Virus record (IMG/VR): IMGVR_UViG_3300047552_000159
Location: 1-35,120 of that record
DNA length: 35,120 nucleotides
From: a virus
Strand: one strand, 5' to 3'
Below, piece after piece: positions 1-6,822 of the stretch. The translations under genes were made by a program, and so were the position numbers. Numbering within the stretch: the stretch's first letter is position 1; each line of letters starts with the position of its first letter. The notes beneath the pieces were generated by a model. That model saw nothing but the letters and a program-made list of their open reading frames with translations. It was not told the DNA's origin and ran no database searches.

Positions 1-1
1 G

Positions 2-253
2 GAAGACGAAATCGCCAAGTTACGCGCCGAACTAGATACGGCAGAAGCGTGGCGTAGAGAAAATAACGATCTGATTATTGAACTGAACATCGAACTAGCC
101 GAAGCAAAGAAGGATGCTGACAGATATAAGCACATCTCAAAAGCAGTTGTTGATGTTGAGTTTTTTAACAACATGTTTCATGTAACAACCAACACTAAGC
201 AGTACATAACCGAACACCTAGATGAAGCAATCGACGCAGCTATGAAGGAGTAA
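2..253 (+). CDS. Partial hypothetical protein, coiled-coil (N-terminus outside window)
   Basis: An open frame enters from the left edge and gives 83 residues before TAA at 251-253. The first half is rich in Glu, Lys, Leu and Ala with heptad-like spacing (for example KLRAELDTAEAWRRENNDL), so a coiled coil is likely. The last part is a mixed helix ending DEAIDAAMKE. The next gene starts 2 bases after the stop, which suggests co-transcription with the small genes that follow. I do not recognise a family. The true start and full length cannot be seen. Confidence 0.6.
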   Translation, partial: EDEIAKLRAELDTAEAWRRENNDLIIELNIELAEAKKDADRYKHISKAVVDVEFFNNMFHVTTNTKQYITEHLDEAIDAAMKE

Positions 254-255
254 CC

Positions 256-420
256 ATGTACTACGAAATAACTCAGGATAAGTATGTGATCTACGGCTGG
301 GGTGAGCATGTTGCAACGCTTGCTTCTAAATACTACATCCCTGTTATTAACTGGACTATCGGGCCGTTTGTGAAAGAGCGCGTGTATTCGCTTAGAGAAT
401 TGATGGAGGCTGTGAAATGA
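256..420 (+). CDS. Small hypothetical protein (54 aa)
   Basis: ATG at 256, two bases after the previous stop, with AAGGAG (245-250) just upstream as ribosome binding site. It encodes 54 residues starting MYYEITQDKYVIYGWGEH and ending LRELMEAVK, then TGA. The stop overlaps the next start as ATGA (417-420), a typical translational coupling in compact phage operons. It is aromatic-rich, with no signal peptide or cysteine pair. No family recognised. Support comes from the close fit at both ends and the good ribosome binding site. Confidence 0.6.
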   Translation: MYYEITQDKYVIYGWGEHVATLASKYYIPVINWTIGPFVKERVYSLRELMEAVK

Positions 421-635
421 AAGCCAACTACAAAGCAAGGGTTGTCTATGACGAGAATCGTGAAGCCTACATCGTAGAACGCAAGCGCCACTGGTGGGAC
501 CGGTGGGTGTTTGTGCAAAGCCACAGCTTCAACAGCTATACACCAAAAGAAACAGCAAAGCGTAGCGCAATTGAGGCGTGTGAAGCGCTTGTAGCTCAGG
601 TTGTCGTGTATGAAACAAGAGGAGAAACGAAATGA
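417..635 (+). CDS. Small basic hypothetical protein (72 aa)
   Basis: It starts within the ATGA overlap at 417 and ends in an ATGA overlap with the thioredoxin-like gene at 632-635. The 72-residue product is basic and aromatic, with a central IVERKRHWWDRWVFVQ stretch and an Ala-rich C-terminal helix. The pattern (short strands, then a helix with TAKRSAIEAC) suggests a small alpha/beta fold. I cannot assign a family. Overlaps on both sides argue that it is a real member of the operon. Confidence 0.6.
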   Translation: MKANYKARVVYDENREAYIVERKRHWWDRWVFVQSHSFNSYTPKETAKRSAIEACEALVAQVVVYETRGETK

Positions 636-886
636 ACAAACTAATTAAATTTGCATCACCCACATGTAATCCTTGCAAAATCTTAGAAAATCAGATAAAA
701 GATGTTGATTTTGGTGTTCCAGTGGAAAAAGTAGATATTTCTATTGACAAGGATGCTGTTAATAAGTACAATCTACGCTCACTACCTACTGTTATTATGT
801 TTAGGGGTGATTTAGAAGTTGGGCGACTTGTTGGTATTAAAACTGTACAAGATATTAAAGACCTAGTAAAATTAGCGTTCATTTAA
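632..886 (+). CDS. Thioredoxin/glutaredoxin-like protein
   Basis: A small (84 aa) thioredoxin-fold protein, predicted to be a cytoplasmic dithiol-disulfide oxidoreductase. The sequence starts MNKLIKFASPTCNPCKIL, giving a CxxC active site (C12-N-P-C15) at the end of the first strand. The conserved cis-proline region follows as LRSLPTVIMF, then GRLVGIK. The order strand, CxxC, helix, strand, cis-Pro, strand is standard for the family, and the length is near that of short phage thioredoxins. Upstream AGGAG supports the ATG at 632. A reductant of this kind could recharge the B12-dependent ribonucleotide reductase encoded at 13452-15335, which uses C-terminal cysteines; that partnership is inferred. 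CNPC is not the classical thioredoxin CGPC. Confidence 0.85.
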   Translation: MNKLIKFASPTCNPCKILENQIKDVDFGVPVEKVDISIDKDAVNKYNLRSLPTVIMFRGDLEVGRLVGIKTVQDIKDLVKLAFI

Positions 887-896
887 GGGGAAATTA

Positions 897-1103
897 ATGA
901 GCCGTTGTAAAAGTTGTAATTCAGTTATGTCAGACGAGGATATGCTACGCAAATTCCCTGATGGTAGTTTCAGCGACCTCTGTGGCGATTGTCATGAAGA
1001 GTCTGTTAATGTAATATACGATAACTATACCGAGCCGGAAGAATATAATGAGCACACACTGTACGCATCACACAGCCTGTCCGACTTGTCGCCGGAATGG
1101 TAA
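897..1103 (+). CDS. Small zinc-ribbon-like protein (68 aa)
   Basis: ATG at 897 follows GGGGAAATTA, a good ribosome binding site. The N-terminus MSRCKSCNSV and the later LCGDCHEES give two CxxC pairs (C4/C7 and C29/C32), as in a zinc-binding treble clef or ribbon. The remainder is acidic (Asp, Glu, Tyr). Its stop TAA (1101-1103) overlaps by one base the likely start of the HNH gene. Molecular function is unknown. It may bind nucleic acid or a protein partner, but only the metal site is supported. Confidence 0.6.
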   Translation: MSRCKSCNSVMSDEDMLRKFPDGSFSDLCGDCHEESVNVIYDNYTEPEEYNEHTLYASHSLSDLSPEW

Positions 1104-1648
1104 TGATCGTGGTTGAAAATTGGAAAGATATCCCAGAATGGGAGGGTTATTATCAAGCATCTACTATCGGACGTATCCGAACTGTTTCTCGGTTTATTGA
1201 TAATGGCAGATATCGCAGGACTGTCCCCGCTAGAATCTTAAAACCGTCATTGTGTTATGGATATCAACAAGTAGTACTCCAAAAAAACAAGTACAAACTA
1301 ACTAGAAAGGTTCATTTACTTGTTGCGGAAACATTTATAGCTGTAAAACCAAGACCTGCGTACTGTGTGCATCATATTGACGGAAATAAGTTAAACAATA
1401 CTGTTGAGAACCTAGCTTGGATGTTTTTATCAGAACATTCTGTGATGGAGAATATGGGTAGTTATCTTATGTCATCTCCATCAGGAGAAATAACTGAGAT
1501 TTTAAATATGGCTAAGTTTTGTAGAGATAATAATCTGTATGATACAAATATGCACAAGGTTCTTTCAGGAAAACGGGAACATCATAAGGGCTGGAGAAAA
1601 TGCAACACTGTGTTAAACATGAGCAATGTCCAAAATGCGCGGAGCTAG
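1103..1648 (+). CDS. HNH homing endonuclease with NUMOD4 domain
   Basis: A free-standing homing endonuclease-type protein. The N-terminus ENWKDIPEWEGYYQASTIGR is a NUMOD4 DNA-binding motif. It is followed by an HNH nuclease core, CVHHIDGNKLNNTVENLAW (about residues 88-106), and a C-terminal NUMOD1-like tail ending GKREHHKGWR. I chose ATG 1103 because GGA lies about 9 bases upstream; ATG 1097 is in frame but has almost no ribosome-binding spacing. The gene sits between a zinc-ribbon gene and the primase gene and runs 49 bases into the primase 5' end, a position typical of a mobile endonuclease that invaded a replication operon. DNA cleavage and homing are known for the family; activity here is inferred. 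Confidence 0.88.
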   Translation: MIVVENWKDIPEWEGYYQASTIGRIRTVSRFIDNGRYRRTVPARILKPSLCYGYQQVVLQKNKYKLTRKVHLLVAETFIAVKPRPAYCVHHIDGNKLNNTVENLAWMFLSEHSVMENMGSYLMSSPSGEITEILNMAKFCRDNNLYDTNMHKVLSGKREHHKGWRKCNTVLNMSNVQNARS

Positions 1649-2334
1649 GAAATGACAAATCTTCAGACAATCTTGCAGTATATTCCGATGGCTCTACTTA
1701 TTGTTTTCGGTGTGGTTATTTTGAAACAGCGAAGGGCTTACAAAATCTTAAAGAACGAGTATTTACATCTAAGCCTAGAATTGTCTTACCACAGGACGTA
1801 TCAGAGCAGTTACCTAAAAAATGTTGGGATTTCCTTGGACAATATTCACTAACAAAGAATGACACTCTTGTAAATACTGTTTTGTGGTCAGAGCATTTTG
1901 ACAGGTTGATCTTCCCGTACTTCAACGACACAGGTTTATGGGGATGGCAAGGTCGATATTTAGGACACGATAAGAAGGCAAAGTGGTATAGTCAAGGCGA
2001 TTTAAAGCACCAATTACATACCCTAGGCAATCCACGTAGCAAGGTTTGTGTGATTGTTGAGGATATTATCAGTGCTGTTAAGGTTTCGCATTGCAGGATG
2101 GTCACCGCTTCGCCTCTCTTTGGTAGTACTATTACCACAAAACGGTTGTTGCAATTGAAAAAGAAGTACAGTAAAATCCTGATATGGTTAGATGATGATA
2201 TGAAGTCGAAATCAGCAAAGTTTTGTTACAATTCGCAATCCTTGGGGTTAGATTCTAGTTGTATTTTCACCAAACAAGACCCAAAGTGCTATAATGATGC
2301 TGAAATTACGGAGATTATTCAATGCAAACTATAG
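1600..2334 (+). CDS. DNA primase, zinc finger plus TOPRIM (T7 gp4 N-terminal type)
   Basis: Synthesises RNA primers for lagging-strand replication. The N-terminus carries a zinc-binding domain with CPKC (C10, C13) and CFRC (C35, C38), the latter within YSDGSTYCFRCGYF. A TOPRIM fold follows, with the catalytic Glu in VIVEDIISA (E154) and the acidic WLDDD motif (D198, D200), as in T7 gene 4 and DnaG. At 244 aa it holds only the primase half of T7 gp4; the helicase is the separate gene at 2590. ATG 1600 has GGAG just upstream and lies inside the 3' end of the HNH gene. It overlaps the following 95-aa gene by 13 bases, so the replication genes are translationally coupled. Confidence 0.88.
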   Translation: MQHCVKHEQCPKCAELGNDKSSDNLAVYSDGSTYCFRCGYFETAKGLQNLKERVFTSKPRIVLPQDVSEQLPKKCWDFLGQYSLTKNDTLVNTVLWSEHFDRLIFPYFNDTGLWGWQGRYLGHDKKAKWYSQGDLKHQLHTLGNPRSKVCVIVEDIISAVKVSHCRMVTASPLFGSTITTKRLLQLKKKYSKILIWLDDDMKSKSAKFCYNSQSLGLDSSCIFTKQDPKCYNDAEITEIIQCKL

Positions 2335-2609
2335 AAGAGGCTGTTAAACACCGTCGCAGTCAGATGTTAATTCACAGTTATTTGTACTATCATCTTGATG
2401 ATCCTATTATTCCCGATGATAAATGGCAAGAATGGGCAGAAGACTTGACGGAGTTACATAAAACATGTACAATGATTGGGTTCTACGATAAGGAATTCGC
2501 TGATTGGGATGGTTCTACAGGGATGCACTTACCAGTAGATGACTTTGTAAGAGAAAAAGCACACAAACTTAGACTGTATAGGGATAAAAATGGCACTACA
2601 ATTACTTAA
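2322..2609 (+). CDS. LigA domain Ia-like small protein (95 aa)
   Basis: A 95-aa protein resembling the N-terminal domain Ia of NAD-dependent DNA ligase, which binds the nicotinamide half of NAD. The stretch HSYLYYHLDDPIIPDDKW matches the LigA pattern of Tyr, x, x, x, Asp, x, Pro, x, Ile, x, Asp. The nicotinamide-contacting Tyr and Asp positions are kept, but the Tyr-Asp pair at the end of the motif is Trp-Gln. No adenylation, OB or BRCT domain follows, so it cannot be a ligase alone. It overlaps the primase upstream and the helicase downstream (start 2590), placing it in the replisome operon. It may have been recruited as a scaffold or regulator. The family match is from memory of the LigA motif. 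Confidence 0.6.
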   Translation: MQTIEEAVKHRRSQMLIHSYLYYHLDDPIIPDDKWQEWAEDLTELHKTCTMIGFYDKEFADWDGSTGMHLPVDDFVREKAHKLRLYRDKNGTTIT

Positions 2610-3813
2610 AATCCTGTTAAACCATGAAATCTTCACAAAATATAGTGATTTTGTAGGTCATTTGTACAAAGAAACGAAAGAACTTGGAATTTTGTACCGT
2701 TTTTTGTGTAATTTACATGAAAAATATGAACGCGATATTGCAGAAGTTGAGTTCTCTCTATATGTTCTTGTGAATTGTCAAGAGAAAGACAAGGAAAATC
2801 TCCAGGAAATTCTTGATGGGTTGCGCGAATTAAACACTAATGGTGAAGTCCTAGACGAGATTCTCAGTACGGTAGTACAACGTCATCAGGCATATGAACT
2901 TGCTGTTCTAGGATTAGAGGTAGCAGAAGGACGTAAAGAGTTTAATGACCTTGTAACTGCGACACAGGAATTGACAAAACAGGATGTTGTTAGTACAATT
3001 ACAGATGACACCTTTGTTACGGACGATATCGAAATGTTACTTAATGACTTACAGACAAAACCCGGTTTGCGCTGGAGACTCAAGACTCTGAACAGGATGA
3101 TGGGTTCTCTGCGTAAGGGTGATTTTGGATTCTTGTTTGCTCGACCAGAAACAGGTAAGACCACCTTCTTAGCATCAGAGGTTACGCATTTCGCAGGTCA
3201 GGCTAACTCACCTATCCTGTGGATCAACAATGAGGAAGGTGGGAACAAGGTTAAGATTCGTTTGTATCAGGCTATGCTTGGTGTTACACTAATGGAGTTA
3301 CATACAAATGCAGCAAACATCAAACAGCAATACTTGGAACGGGGTGGAGATAAAATTAGACTCTATGACAGTGCGTCCGTTCATCGAAGACAAGTTGAAC
3401 AATTGTGTCGCGAACTGGAACCAAGTCTCATCATCTTTGACCAATTGGACAAAGTTAAAGGATTCACAGATGATCGGGAGGACTTGCGCCTTGGATCAAT
3501 CTATATCTGGGCTAGAGAACTTGCAAAGCAGTATTGCCCAATTATTGCTGTATCTCAAGCTGATGCAAGTGGCGAAGGAAAAAGGTGGCTGACAATGGAT
3601 AATGTTGCTAATGCTAAGACTGCTAAACAAGCTGAAGCTGATTGGATTCTTGGTATTGGTAAGACTCACTCTGAAGCTGAAGAATACATGCGCCATTTGT
3701 CTTTGTGTAAAAACAAGCTAACTGGCGATCCTGATACAGAACCAGAGTTGCGTCACGGTCGATTGTCTGTTAATATTAACCCTGAGATTGCACGATATGA
3801 GGATATGCCATAA
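2590..3813 (+). CDS. DnaB-type replicative DNA helicase
   Basis: A RecA-fold ATPase that unwinds DNA at the fork, partner of the separate primase. At 407 aa it has a helical N-terminal region (1-140), a linker, then the motor. The Walker A is ARPETGKT (184-191), directly after KGDFGFLF. The catalytic Glu region is WINNEEGG (211-218), and Walker B is LIIFDQLD (280-287). AVSQADASG then matches the helicase sensor strand (DnaB motif 3), and residues after NKLTGDPD suggest a DNA-contacting loop. The start ATG 2590 is inside the preceding gene, and the stop TAA overlaps the next ATG by one base (3813). The length and single motor domain fit phage helicases that lack a fused primase. Confidence 0.88.
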   Translation: MALQLLKILLNHEIFTKYSDFVGHLYKETKELGILYRFLCNLHEKYERDIAEVEFSLYVLVNCQEKDKENLQEILDGLRELNTNGEVLDEILSTVVQRHQAYELAVLGLEVAEGRKEFNDLVTATQELTKQDVVSTITDDTFVTDDIEMLLNDLQTKPGLRWRLKTLNRMMGSLRKGDFGFLFARPETGKTTFLASEVTHFAGQANSPILWINNEEGGNKVKIRLYQAMLGVTLMELHTNAANIKQQYLERGGDKIRLYDSASVHRRQVEQLCRELEPSLIIFDQLDKVKGFTDDREDLRLGSIYIWARELAKQYCPIIAVSQADASGEGKRWLTMDNVANAKTAKQAEADWILGIGKTHSEAEEYMRHLSLCKNKLTGDPDTEPELRHGRLSVNINPEIARYEDMP

Positions 3814-4058
3814 TGGCTTTGTTTAAAACACACCAGATACAGGCGATTGCGAAAGTTGTCCGTAATGCAGACATTTCAGAGAGACAGCGTGGTGCGCTAC
3901 GCCAAGACTTTGTCGAGATGTTCCAGACGTTCCACGGACAGTCATTTAACGACAAACAGTTTCGCAATTGGGCTGGCACACACAGTTTAGATGACTTTTT
4001 TGATGGGAGAATGGCTAGTGCAAAAACATACACTAAAAGTCCTGCTGACAATAGTTGA
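3813..4058 (+). CDS. Hypothetical protein (81 aa)
   Basis: It starts at the TAATG junction with the helicase gene. The product begins MALFKTHQIQAIAKVVRNAD, is mostly helical, and carries ISERQRGALRQDFVEMFQTFHG, a charged amphipathic stretch. The C-terminus (DDFFDGRMASAKTYTKSPAD) looks disordered. No cysteine motifs or membrane segments. Position between helicase and polymerase suggests an accessory replication role, but no family is recognised. The next gene probably starts inside its last 40 bases. Confidence 0.55.
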   Translation: MALFKTHQIQAIAKVVRNADISERQRGALRQDFVEMFQTFHGQSFNDKQFRNWAGTHSLDDFFDGRMASAKTYTKSPADNS

Positions 4059-4278
4059 AACAAACGCTTGCAAAGCAGAGAAAAATGCAGTAGAATTCCT
4101 TATCAACAGTACAAGAGAGTTTGGAAATGACTTTAGAATCGCAGATTTCGAGTTGCTTGAAGAGTCTGATGGAAAATGTTGTAACAATATTTTGGAGGAC
4201 ACAGAATGCCCCTCGCTAATAAAGAAGCTCGTTCAGAATATATTAAAAACTGGAAAGAAGCAAATCGACGTAAGCTAG
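4018..4278 (+). CDS. Hypothetical protein (about 86 aa), GTG start proposed
   Basis: An open frame runs to TGA at 4276-4278. I place the start at GTG 4018, because GGGAGA (4005-4010) lies 7 bases upstream; ATG 3991 and ATG 4003 are in-frame alternatives with poorer ribosome sites. The product (VQKHTLKVLLTIVETNACKA at the start) reads as a mixed alpha/beta protein up to about codon 65. The last 25 codons overlap the next gene, an HNH endonuclease, and look like run-on sequence. The original C-terminus may therefore have been replaced when the endonuclease inserted. No family recognised. Confidence 0.45.
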   Translation: MQKHTLKVLLTIVETNACKAEKNAVEFLINSTREFGNDFRIADFELLEESDGKCCNNILEDTECPSLIKKLVQNILKTGKKQIDVS

Positions 4279-4763
4279 GAAAACCTAAACGTAAGAACTT
4301 AACACAAGAAGACCTTGACCTTAGAGAAGCTCTACGAAAAGAAAAACGTAAAGAATATACAGAAAAGAATCGAACTAAGATAGTAGCAAGACAGTCTGAA
4401 TGGAGAAAAAATAATTTGCGAGCTAAACCAGAGATACGTTTATTTTATGCTGCTAAAAAACGATCAAAAGAGAAAAATCTACCTTTTAACTTAGACATTT
4501 CTGATATAGTTATTCCAGAGTATTGTCCTTATTTGGGTTTAAAGTTAGAATCCTTTTCTCAACGAGGTGATCCTAGAATGAATGTATCTTCATTAGATAG
4601 GATTATTCCTGAACTTGGGTATGTAAAAGGAAACGTCGAAGTTATCTCTCACTTAGCAAACACAATGAAATCAAATGCAAACAAAGACCAACTCGTTAAA
4701 TTCGCTAGAGAAGTACTTATCAGATTCGATTCAGAAGATAATGGAGAATCCAGTCTGCTTTGA
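4206..4763 (+). CDS. HNH-family homing endonuclease (SLDRI...GYVKGNV type)
   Basis: A free-standing phage endonuclease of a divergent HNH type. The first 90 residues are very basic and helical (EKRKEYTEKNRTKIVARQSEW), probably DNA-binding. The core reads IPEYCPYLGLKL followed by SSLDRIIPELGYVKGNVEVI and ANTMKSNA, a pattern I know from small phage HNH genes: the Asp of LDRI stands in the metal site and the two Asn residues follow. A strong GGAGGA (4194-4199) precedes ATG 4206. The last 23 bases overlap the likely start of the DNA polymerase gene (4741). The location next to a replisome gene suggests homing into, or near, a polymerase allele; this is inference. Confidence 0.8.
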   Translation: MPLANKEARSEYIKNWKEANRRKLGKPKRKNLTQEDLDLREALRKEKRKEYTEKNRTKIVARQSEWRKNNLRAKPEIRLFYAAKKRSKEKNLPFNLDISDIVIPEYCPYLGLKLESFSQRGDPRMNVSSLDRIIPELGYVKGNVEVISHLANTMKSNANKDQLVKFAREVLIRFDSEDNGESSLL

Positions 4764-5874
4764 TATTGAATGTACCACTGCGAACAAGGGCAACCCATTC
4801 ACTCAACAGAACAAGTGCGTCCTGATGCAAGTCAAAGTTGGTTCGCAAAAGCCAGAGAGTTTTTTTCAGGATGAGTTCTATAAAGTTGAAGAAATCCTGA
4901 AATCTGCATCCTGTGTAATAACCTTTAATGGTAAGTTTGACCTGAACTGGCTTCAACGTGAATTAGGGATTCAAGTCCCCTGCGTGTGGGATTGTCAATT
5001 AGCAGAGTTTATTCTGTCTAACCAGACTTGGAGGTATCCTGATCTTGCGACTACCTGTGAAAAGCATGGGGTAGCTAGTAAGCTGGATATTGTTAAGACA
5101 GAGTACTGGAGTAAAGGAATCGACACCTGCGATATTCCTAAAGAAATTCTTGTTGAGTATGGCGAACAGGACGTAGAAAGTACTTACCAAGTGTTCTTAA
5201 AGCAGGTACAATTGTTCTCTAACGAGCAGCAGAGTAAGTTTAAGCTATTTAGGATGCACTGTAATGATCTACTCGTTTTGCAGGAAATGGAGTATAACGG
5301 GATTCAGTATGACTCTGCGAAATCTCTAGCTCGCTCAGAGGAACTAGGTAAGCAGTTGGCACACATTGAAGATAAGTTAGCACAGATGTGCGACATTCCT
5401 ATCAATTGGGATAGCCGCGACCATGTCTCTGTCTTCCTATATGGTGGTACAATTACTGAGGAAACAAGGTTACCGATTGGCGTTTTTAAAACTGGAGCAA
5501 AGATTGGTCAGACACGGTACAAAGTAGTAGAACGTGAGTATTCACTACCACGACTTGTCCAGCCAGTAAAGGGATCAGAGTTAAAGAAGGAAGGTTACTT
5601 TGGAACTGACGAACAGACCTTGCTTTCTTTGAAACCTAATGCTACAATCAAGAAAGTCATTAAATGGTTGCTTGAGCGTTCTAAGATTAAGAAGTTACAG
5701 AGTACTTACTTAGAAGGTTTGCCTAACTTGATTGAAACTATGGACTGGAGTAAAGATATGCTGTATCCTAACTATAACCAGTGTATGGCGCAGACTGGTC
5801 GATTGAGCAGTACCAAACCTAACGCCCAAAATCTTCCTAAAGAAGCTAAATCTTTTTGCACAACGAGGTTTTAA
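4741..5874 (+). CDS. polA-like: DNA polymerase A family, N-terminal half (3'-5' exonuclease and thumb)
   Basis: The first part of a split replicative DNA polymerase, 377 aa. It holds a complete proofreading exonuclease domain: Exo I FDIE (D8, E10), Exo II FNGKFD (D67) and Exo III YGEQD (Y140, D144). A thumb-like region and the start of the polymerase domain follow, up to QTGRLSSTKPNAQNLP, the conserved segment just before the palm. The frame stops at TAA 5872-5874, right before motif A would be expected. I chose ATG 4741 because MENPVCFDIECTT matches the usual start of podovirus polymerases; the frame is open upstream to 4675, but that stretch lies inside the HNH gene. The rest of the enzyme is at 6028-6762. 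Confidence 0.88.
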   Translation: MENPVCFDIECTTANKGNPFTQQNKCVLMQVKVGSQKPESFFQDEFYKVEEILKSASCVITFNGKFDLNWLQRELGIQVPCVWDCQLAEFILSNQTWRYPDLATTCEKHGVASKLDIVKTEYWSKGIDTCDIPKEILVEYGEQDVESTYQVFLKQVQLFSNEQQSKFKLFRMHCNDLLVLQEMEYNGIQYDSAKSLARSEELGKQLAHIEDKLAQMCDIPINWDSRDHVSVFLYGGTITEETRLPIGVFKTGAKIGQTRYKVVEREYSLPRLVQPVKGSELKKEGYFGTDEQTLLSLKPNATIKKVIKWLLERSKIKKLQSTYLEGLPNLIETMDWSKDMLYPNYNQCMAQTGRLSSTKPNAQNLPKEAKSFCTTRF

Positions 5875-5875
5875 T

Positions 5876-6031
5876 ATGTTACAATTCAACGATCAATATG
5901 CAGAAGCAAACTTTTACTTTACAATGATGTCTGTCGCTGAATATGTTAAGCAGTTTGGCTATAAAGAAGTATTGACAGAGATTGAAAGTATGATACAATC
6001 TAGTAAATTAAACGAGAGTAACAACACATGA
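5876..6031 (+). CDS. 51-aa protein between the two halves of DNA polymerase
   Basis: ATG 5876 follows the polymerase stop by one base, and TGA 6029-6031 overlaps the ATG of the second polymerase half (ATGA). The product (MLQFNDQYAEANFYFTMMSV at the start) is acidic and helical, with a predicted helix through EVLTEIESMIQ. It is in a different frame from the two polymerase halves, which share one frame. It may be a small gene carried in by a past insertion, or a linker subunit that helps the halves assemble. No family recognised. GAGG (5865-5868) lies about 8 bases upstream as ribosome site. Confidence 0.6.
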   Translation: MLQFNDQYAEANFYFTMMSVAEYVKQFGYKEVLTEIESMIQSSKLNESNNT

Positions 6032-6762
6032 TTGTTAATGTAGATGCAAAATCCTTAGAATGGTGCACTTACCTATATCTTAGCCAAGACCCTGTTGGAA
6101 TTGAAGAGTGGGAAGGTGTTGTACTTGATCCAGATAAGAACGATATTCATACTGCTAACCAGACAGCATTTAACCTACCAAGCCGTCTAGTAGCAAAAGT
6201 TTTCTTGTTCCGCTGGATTTATAGGGGTAGTGCTTATGCTTACAGTAAAGACCCTGACTTTGCATCTGTAAGTAAGAAAGTTGATTTTTGGCAGGAAGTT
6301 ATTGACAAGTACTACAAGAAGTATGCTAAACTCTACAAAACACACATGCAGTATATTAGGGAGGCAACAACAAAAGGAAAACTTGTAAGTCCATTTGGCC
6401 GTGAGTATCAGTTTGCACCCCACAAGAATTACCGTGGTGAATCTGTTTGGTCTGAACCTGATATTACAAACTGGATTAATCAGGGATGTGGTGCTGATGT
6501 TATGGCTGTTGCGAGGGTAGTTGCATTCCAACGTATGAAACGGGCAGGATTTAAGAGTAAGCTAATCTCTACTGTCCATGATAGTATTGTTGCAGACTGT
6601 CCTGACAATGAGGTAGAAGATGTATCAGTTTTGTTTGACAAAGTATTCCGCGATCTACCACAGCTAGTAACAAAGGCGTATGGTGTTGATTGGAATGTAT
6701 CTATGTTAGGTGAAGTTTCTGTTGGAAAGGACATGCTAAATCTAAAAGAAATTAAATTTTGA
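6028..6762 (+). CDS. polA-like: DNA polymerase A family, C-terminal half (palm and fingers)
   Basis: The second part of the split polymerase, 244 aa, with all three catalytic motifs of family A. Motif A is VNVDAKSLE (D6, E11). Motif B is the fingers helix RLVAKVFLFRWIY (R53, K57, F61, Y65). Motif C is STVHDSIVAD (H184, D185). Two residues are unusual: the glycine after the motif B tyrosine is Arg (YRGSA rather than YG), and the second acidic residue of the HDE motif is Ser, a change I recall from other phage enzymes. The Phe at the 762-equivalent is as in E. coli Pol I. It must associate with the exonuclease half (4741-5874) to form a working enzyme; this is inferred. Its end is followed at once by a promoter for SSB. 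Confidence 0.88.
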   Translation: MIVNVDAKSLEWCTYLYLSQDPVGIEEWEGVVLDPDKNDIHTANQTAFNLPSRLVAKVFLFRWIYRGSAYAYSKDPDFASVSKKVDFWQEVIDKYYKKYAKLYKTHMQYIREATTKGKLVSPFGREYQFAPHKNYRGESVWSEPDITNWINQGCGADVMAVARVVAFQRMKRAGFKSKLISTVHDSIVADCPDNEVEDVSVLFDKVFRDLPQLVTKAYGVDWNVSMLGEVSVGKDMLNLKEIKF

Positions 6763-6791
6763 TTGACACTTTGTTTTATTTGATGTACAAT
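6763..6791 (+). promoter_or_regulatory. Sigma70-type promoter upstream of SSB
   Basis: A perfect -35 box TTGACA (6763-6768), exactly 17 bases of spacer, and a good -10 box TACAAT (6786-6791). Transcription would start near 6798, giving a leader of about 25 bases with AGGA ahead of ATG 6823. It lies directly after the polymerase stop. It suggests that SSB and the genes beyond are boosted by host RNA polymerase. Confidence 0.85.
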
Positions 6792-6822
6792 ATTTATACC
6801 CTCTAACTAAATAGGAAACTAT

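Noticed and set aside
4675-4740. Longer start of the DNA polymerase
   Set aside because: The 22 extra residues lie in the HNH gene; MENPVCFDIE is the usual start.
5872-6027. Polymerase break as readthrough, frameshift or group I intron
   Set aside because: The shared frame has further stops (TGA 5938-5940), and 153 bases are far too few for a group I intron.
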